The notes beneath the pieces were generated by a model. It had not been told where the DNA came from, made no database searches, and saw only the letters and a list, made by a program, of their open reading frames with translations. DNA of 9,785 nt, taken from positions 1 through 9,785 of the forward strand of contig CAJUOO010000088.1 of the NCBI GenBank assembly GCA_910588535.1. The letters run 5' to 3'. A program made the position numbers and the translations under genes. The stretch comes from an uncultured Lachnospiraceae bacterium (GTDB taxonomy: Bacteria; Bacillota; Clostridia; Lachnospirales; Lachnospiraceae). Of this stretch, positions 7,492 to 9,785 are shown piece after piece. Each line of letters starts with the position of its first letter. The first letter of the stretch is position 1.

Positions 7492-7653
7492 ATTCCGCAA
7501 AGCGGAAATATGGAGGTAGATTGAAAAATCATGTGGATGTACTAATTTTTCAATTGGCAATTTGAATCGGAGCTTCAAATATGCCTTGATCGCAGTCGGA
7601 AATATTAGATTTCCAACGCGTGTCATCACAATAAATTGCTCTGACATGGAGGA
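7492..7653 (+). promoter_or_regulatory. Hairpin-rich leader before the BKACE gene
   Basis: Five hairpins lie in tandem in the 206-base gap. They are TTCCGC/GCGGAA (7493-7507); ATTGAAAAAT/ATTTTTCAAT (7520-7529 with 7545-7554, perfect); GGCA-ATTTGAA with TTCAAAT-A-TGCC (7556-7566 with 7574-7585, one bulge); GGAAAT/ATTTCC (7598-7603 with 7609-7614); and TGTCA/TGACA (7621-7625 with 7642-7646). The last ends one base before the ribosome binding site TGGAGGA (7647-7653). A second GGAGG (7512-7516) precedes a 14-codon TTG-initiated frame that stops at 7563-7565, inside the left arm of the third hairpin. No hairpin is followed by a T-run, so a terminator is not evident. I match no known riboswitch class. 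The TTTGAA-N7-TTCAAA core could instead be a protein operator. A weak TTGGCA-17-AAATAT promoter (7554-7582) is possible. Confidence 0.5.
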
Positions 7654-7658
7654 TTTGT

Positions 7659-8474
7659 ATGAGAAAAGTGATTGTCTCTCTGGCTCCCGTGGAAGCTGGT
7701 AAGCCAGTAGTTAAGGATACATTGATAGAAGATATTGTAAACTGTGCAAAGGAAGGGGCAGCCATGTGTCACCTGCACTGCCGACGTCCTGATGGTTCTC
7801 TGACGCCAGATACGACAGAGATTAATGATACGTTTGAGAAAATAGCAGATAGAACGGATCTGATTCTTCAGGCATCTACAGGGGGTGTCTCGAATATGAG
7901 TATAGAACAGCGCTGTCTGCCACTTGATATTTGTCGGGTGGAGAGTGCCTCTTTAAATGGAGGTACAACGAATCTGGGAGAGGCGGTTTACATTAACAGT
8001 TTTGAGGATATTCGTTATTGTGCAAGTGCTGTGTATCATCGCGGAATTATTCCAGAAATTGAGGTATTTGATATTGGTATGATCTATGCTGTGTGCATGA
8101 CACAGGAACAGGTGCCCTATCGTAATCCGGTATTGTATAATTTGGTGTTTGGGCATCAGGGTGGACTTCCCGCGAGGATGGAGTGCTTGACAGCGTTTCG
8201 CGCTGCTGTGCCAGCAGATGCTTTATGGGGTGTGACACATTATGGAAGAGAGAATTGGGAGTTTCTTGCTGCGGCGATAGCGATGGGAGCTTCTGTTGTT
8301 CGAATTGGGTTTGAGGATAGTCGTTATCTCTCAGCGGGAAAACAGGCAATGTATAATTATGAAATAGTAAGAAAGCTTGCAGCGTTGATACATGCGATGG
8401 ATCTAGAAACAGCGACACCTGATGAGGCGCGAGAAATTCTGCACATTCTGCCTGAAAAGAGACAGAGAATATGA
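7659..8474 (+). CDS. BKACE-family beta-keto acid cleavage enzyme (DUF849)
   Basis: The 271-residue protein starts at ATG 7659, five bases after TGGAGGA. It fits the BKACE / 3-keto-5-aminohexanoate cleavage (Kce) family in length and motifs: IVSLAPVEAG near the start with Glu12, the metal-binding pair His38 and His40 in CHLHCR, and VRIGFED near the end with Arg215, Glu219 and Asp220. In Kce the two His and the late Glu hold zinc, and the Asp helps catalysis. Family members condense a beta-keto acid with acetyl-CoA and split it into acetoacetate and a new acyl-CoA. Specificity varies across the family, and the sequence alone does not tell which keto acid is used here. It probably belongs to the same catabolic unit as the racemase-kinase gene 206 bases upstream, though the structured gap suggests separate control. 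It is cytoplasmic. The symbol kce is withheld because the substrate is unknown. Confidence 0.92.
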   Translation: MRKVIVSLAPVEAGKPVVKDTLIEDIVNCAKEGAAMCHLHCRRPDGSLTPDTTEINDTFEKIADRTDLILQASTGGVSNMSIEQRCLPLDICRVESASLNGGTTNLGEAVYINSFEDIRYCASAVYHRGIIPEIEVFDIGMIYAVCMTQEQVPYRNPVLYNLVFGHQGGLPARMECLTAFRAAVPADALWGVTHYGRENWEFLAAAIAMGASVVRIGFEDSRYLSAGKQAMYNYEIVRKLAALIHAMDLETATPDEAREILHILPEKRQRI

Positions 8475-8619
8475 TGACAGTTCTTGACGATGAATAAAGA
8501 ATAAAACAATAGTAAGTATAGAAAATAACAGTAGTAATATTACTGAGAGATAATTGTGTCGTGTGCAGGATAAAGACAGAAAGAGATAGTTTAGTAAGAC
8601 TGGGAATAGATCATTACAG

Positions 8620-8675
8620 TGCCAGTGAATGATGCAGAATGGCGGATAGCTTTAGGGCTGTCCGCCTCACTGGCA
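8620..8675. terminator. Nested hairpin between convergent genes
   Basis: TGCCAGTGA (8620-8628) pairs perfectly with TCACTGGCA (8667-8675). Inside it GGCGGA (8641-8646) pairs with TCCGCC (8661-8666), so the right arms abut while the left arms are separated by 12 bases. An AGC/GCT step extends the inner stem. No T-run follows on either strand, so it is not a textbook intrinsic terminator, but its place between two genes that end facing each other suggests transcription termination or 3'-end protection for both. A separate 12-bp perfect palindrome, AGTAATATTACT, lies at 8533-8544. Nothing else is evident in the 250-base gap. Confidence 0.5.
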
Positions 8676-8724
8676 TGGATGTCTTCTATATGTAGAATTT
8701 ATGTAGAAATGACATGGCTGGGTT

Positions 8725-9531
8725 TTATTCTTTGCCTGCCACAAACATACCATATTCTTTAGGTATGTGAAGAATCCCATCTACTTTTTTCGATTGAAAG
8801 TAATTTAACAGAATATTATATTTGCTTCGTTCAAGTCCTTGTAGCGATGCCATTGAATAGATATAATCTATATAATCCTCGACTTTATCGATCGCTAATG
8901 CATCCTCATAGTCACGTCGTTCGACTTTATCAAATTGTTTTTTGAGTAATGCTGCTCCATTCTGTAATGTAAAAGATATATTGGATTCATGGCTATATGG
9001 AATATTAAGTTCATCGAGTGCGTGATAAAGATACTGGGTCATACCATTTATACCAAATGTAGAACAATAAAATAAACCATCTTTTTTCAAAACACGCTTT
9101 ACTTCAGAGAGAGCTAGATCAATATCTTTTACATGGTATAACATAGAATTTGCTATGATAAGATCAAAAGTGTCCTCCTCAAAAGGTATATCTACGATAT
9201 CGATCAGTTTGATGGTCATTTTCTTGCCAAGTTCGCTGTTCTGTAAGTAATCTGTCATTCCAACTGAAAAATCGGATAATGTAATGTCCATCTCATAGTT
9301 TTGAAGTATATCGCTTTCTGTATAGTAATTCCATAATTCGCCTCTTCCGCTTCCTAGTTCCAACACTTTACTCTTTGGGTGAAAAGGATATTGGTCAAAC
9401 ATCCATTTTTGAAATCCAATTTTATTCACGCTGTATTTTTCATGTAAACTTTTTCGCAGCTTTAGATTATCAGTGTTTTTGTATTGTTCTTTGATCAATG
9501 TCTTACTGGACATATTATTGATATCAATCAA
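8725..9531 (-). CDS. Class I SAM-dependent methyltransferase
   Basis: The 268-residue protein has a Methyltransf_11-type Rossmann fold. Motif I is VLELGSGRGE (56-65), an acidic residue after strand 2 lies in LSDFS (85-89), Asp111 is in KLIDIVDIPF, and FDLIIANSMLYHV (122-134) with VKRVLKKDGLFYCST (144-158) covers the later strands. The TTG at 9531 is chosen as start because AAGGGGG on the minus strand (9546-9540) lies eight bases before it; the next ATG (9513) would be 26 bases away. The 50-residue N-terminal extension (KEQYKNTDNLKLRKSLHEKY) and the C-terminal half (about 160-268) probably form the substrate-binding cap. The substrate is not recognisable; a small molecule is as likely as rRNA or a cofactor. 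It has its own promoter and converges on the other operon, so a role in that pathway is not indicated. Confidence 0.87.
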   Translation of the reverse strand: MIDINNMSSKTLIKEQYKNTDNLKLRKSLHEKYSVNKIGFQKWMFDQYPFHPKSKVLELGSGRGELWNYYTESDILQNYEMDITLSDFSVGMTDYLQNSELGKKMTIKLIDIVDIPFEEDTFDLIIANSMLYHVKDIDLALSEVKRVLKKDGLFYCSTFGINGMTQYLYHALDELNIPYSHESNISFTLQNGAALLKKQFDKVERRDYEDALAIDKVEDYIDYIYSMASLQGLERSKYNILLNYFQSKKVDGILHIPKEYGMFVAGKE

Positions 9532-9581
9532 TTATAATTCCCCCTTCTTTGTCTATATAATGATAATATTGAGTAGATTTT

Positions 9582-9610
9582 ATTATAGCAAATACGAAGA
9601 ATAATAACAA
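9582..9610 (-). promoter_or_regulatory. Promoter of the methyltransferase gene
   Basis: On the minus strand TTGTTA (9610-9605) is separated by 17 bases from a perfect TATAAT (9587-9582), which is also preceded by the TGC extension. Transcription would begin near 9575, about 45 bases before the TTG start, with the ribosome binding site at 9546-9540 between. Confidence 0.65.
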
Positions 9611-9706
9611 GATTTTAGGTAGTGCAATATTTGATTTGAGGTAATTTCTATATATCATGTGAAAGACAGATTGTAGGAAGCAAATGAATATGATATAATA
9701 AAAATA

Positions 9707-9720
9707 TCTATGCGCATAGA
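9707..9720. repeat. 14-bp perfect palindrome
   Basis: TCTATGCGCATAGA reads identically on both strands and lies in AT-rich DNA next to a GC-rich patch (9722-9742). It could be an operator for a dimeric regulator or the edge of an intergenic repeat. Bases 9532-9785 otherwise hold the methyltransferase promoter and no credible gene. Confidence 0.5.
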
Positions 9721-9785
9721 AACCGCGCGACCCGAGTTTGCCACTTCTTAAACACAATTAAATAAAAAATTTCCTTATTTTGCAA

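Noticed and set aside
7493..7507. TTCCGC/GCGGAA hairpin as a terminator after the racemase-kinase gene
   Set aside because: The stem has only six pairs and is followed by ATATGG rather than a T-run, so read-through into the BKACE gene is likely.
6..8527. 14-base direct repeat AAGTATAGAAAATA at 6-19 and 8514-8527, considered as element ends or attachment sites
   Set aside because: It is purely AT-rich, a match of this length is expected by chance in about 10 kb of such DNA, and there is no integrase or terminal structure with it.
9524..9757. Minus-strand 77-residue frame overlapping the methyltransferase start
   Set aside because: It begins with TTG without a ribosome binding site, covers the methyltransferase promoter and ribosome binding site, and its Ile/Phe/Tyr-rich product is what AT-rich intergenic DNA gives by chance.

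Overview
The window looks like chromosomal DNA from a low-to-mid GC Firmicute, most likely a Lachnospiraceae-type gut Clostridium. The signs are strong AGGAGG-type ribosome binding sites, AT-rich intergenic DNA, extended -10 promoters, and a large 7TM hybrid histidine kinase of a kind common in that family. This placement comes from style and family recognition, not from a marker gene.

Layout. Bases 1-1341 hold no convincing intact gene. They contain the possible end of an upstream gene with a hairpin terminator (131-170), a minus-strand terminator (183-240), a decayed reading frame ending in an intrinsic terminator (418-708), and a long composite inverted repeat (937-1099) built on a perfect 23-bp inverted repeat. 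A same-strand cluster follows: a hybrid sensor kinase with Hpt domain (1342-4476), a two-receiver protein with no output domain (4509-5312), a fused Asp/Glu-racemase-like plus four-carbon acid sugar kinase protein (5362-7452), and, after a 206-base gap packed with hairpins, a BKACE-family (DUF849) beta-keto acid cleavage enzyme (7659-8474). A convergent methyltransferase gene on the minus strand (8725-9531) has its own promoter, and a nested hairpin separates it from the cluster. The last 250 bases hold that promoter and a 14-bp palindrome.

How the genes may work together. The kinase carries a full phosphorelay (His440, Asp740, His906), and the next gene offers a receiver with a complete active site (Asp188). 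The racemase-kinase protein begins 49 bases after that gene, so signalling and catabolism are probably co-transcribed. The simplest reading is a sensor that detects an extracellular acid or related metabolite and is encoded with enzymes that process a hydroxy or keto acid. The final output is not visible, because the second protein has no DNA-binding or enzymatic output domain. The substrate is unknown; the family assignments support phosphorylation of a hydroxylated acid and acetyl-CoA-dependent cleavage of a beta-keto acid.

The least explained parts are the inverted-repeat element at 937-1099, the hairpin-rich leader before the BKACE gene, and the racemase-kinase fusion in which one of the two usual racemase cysteines appears to be replaced.
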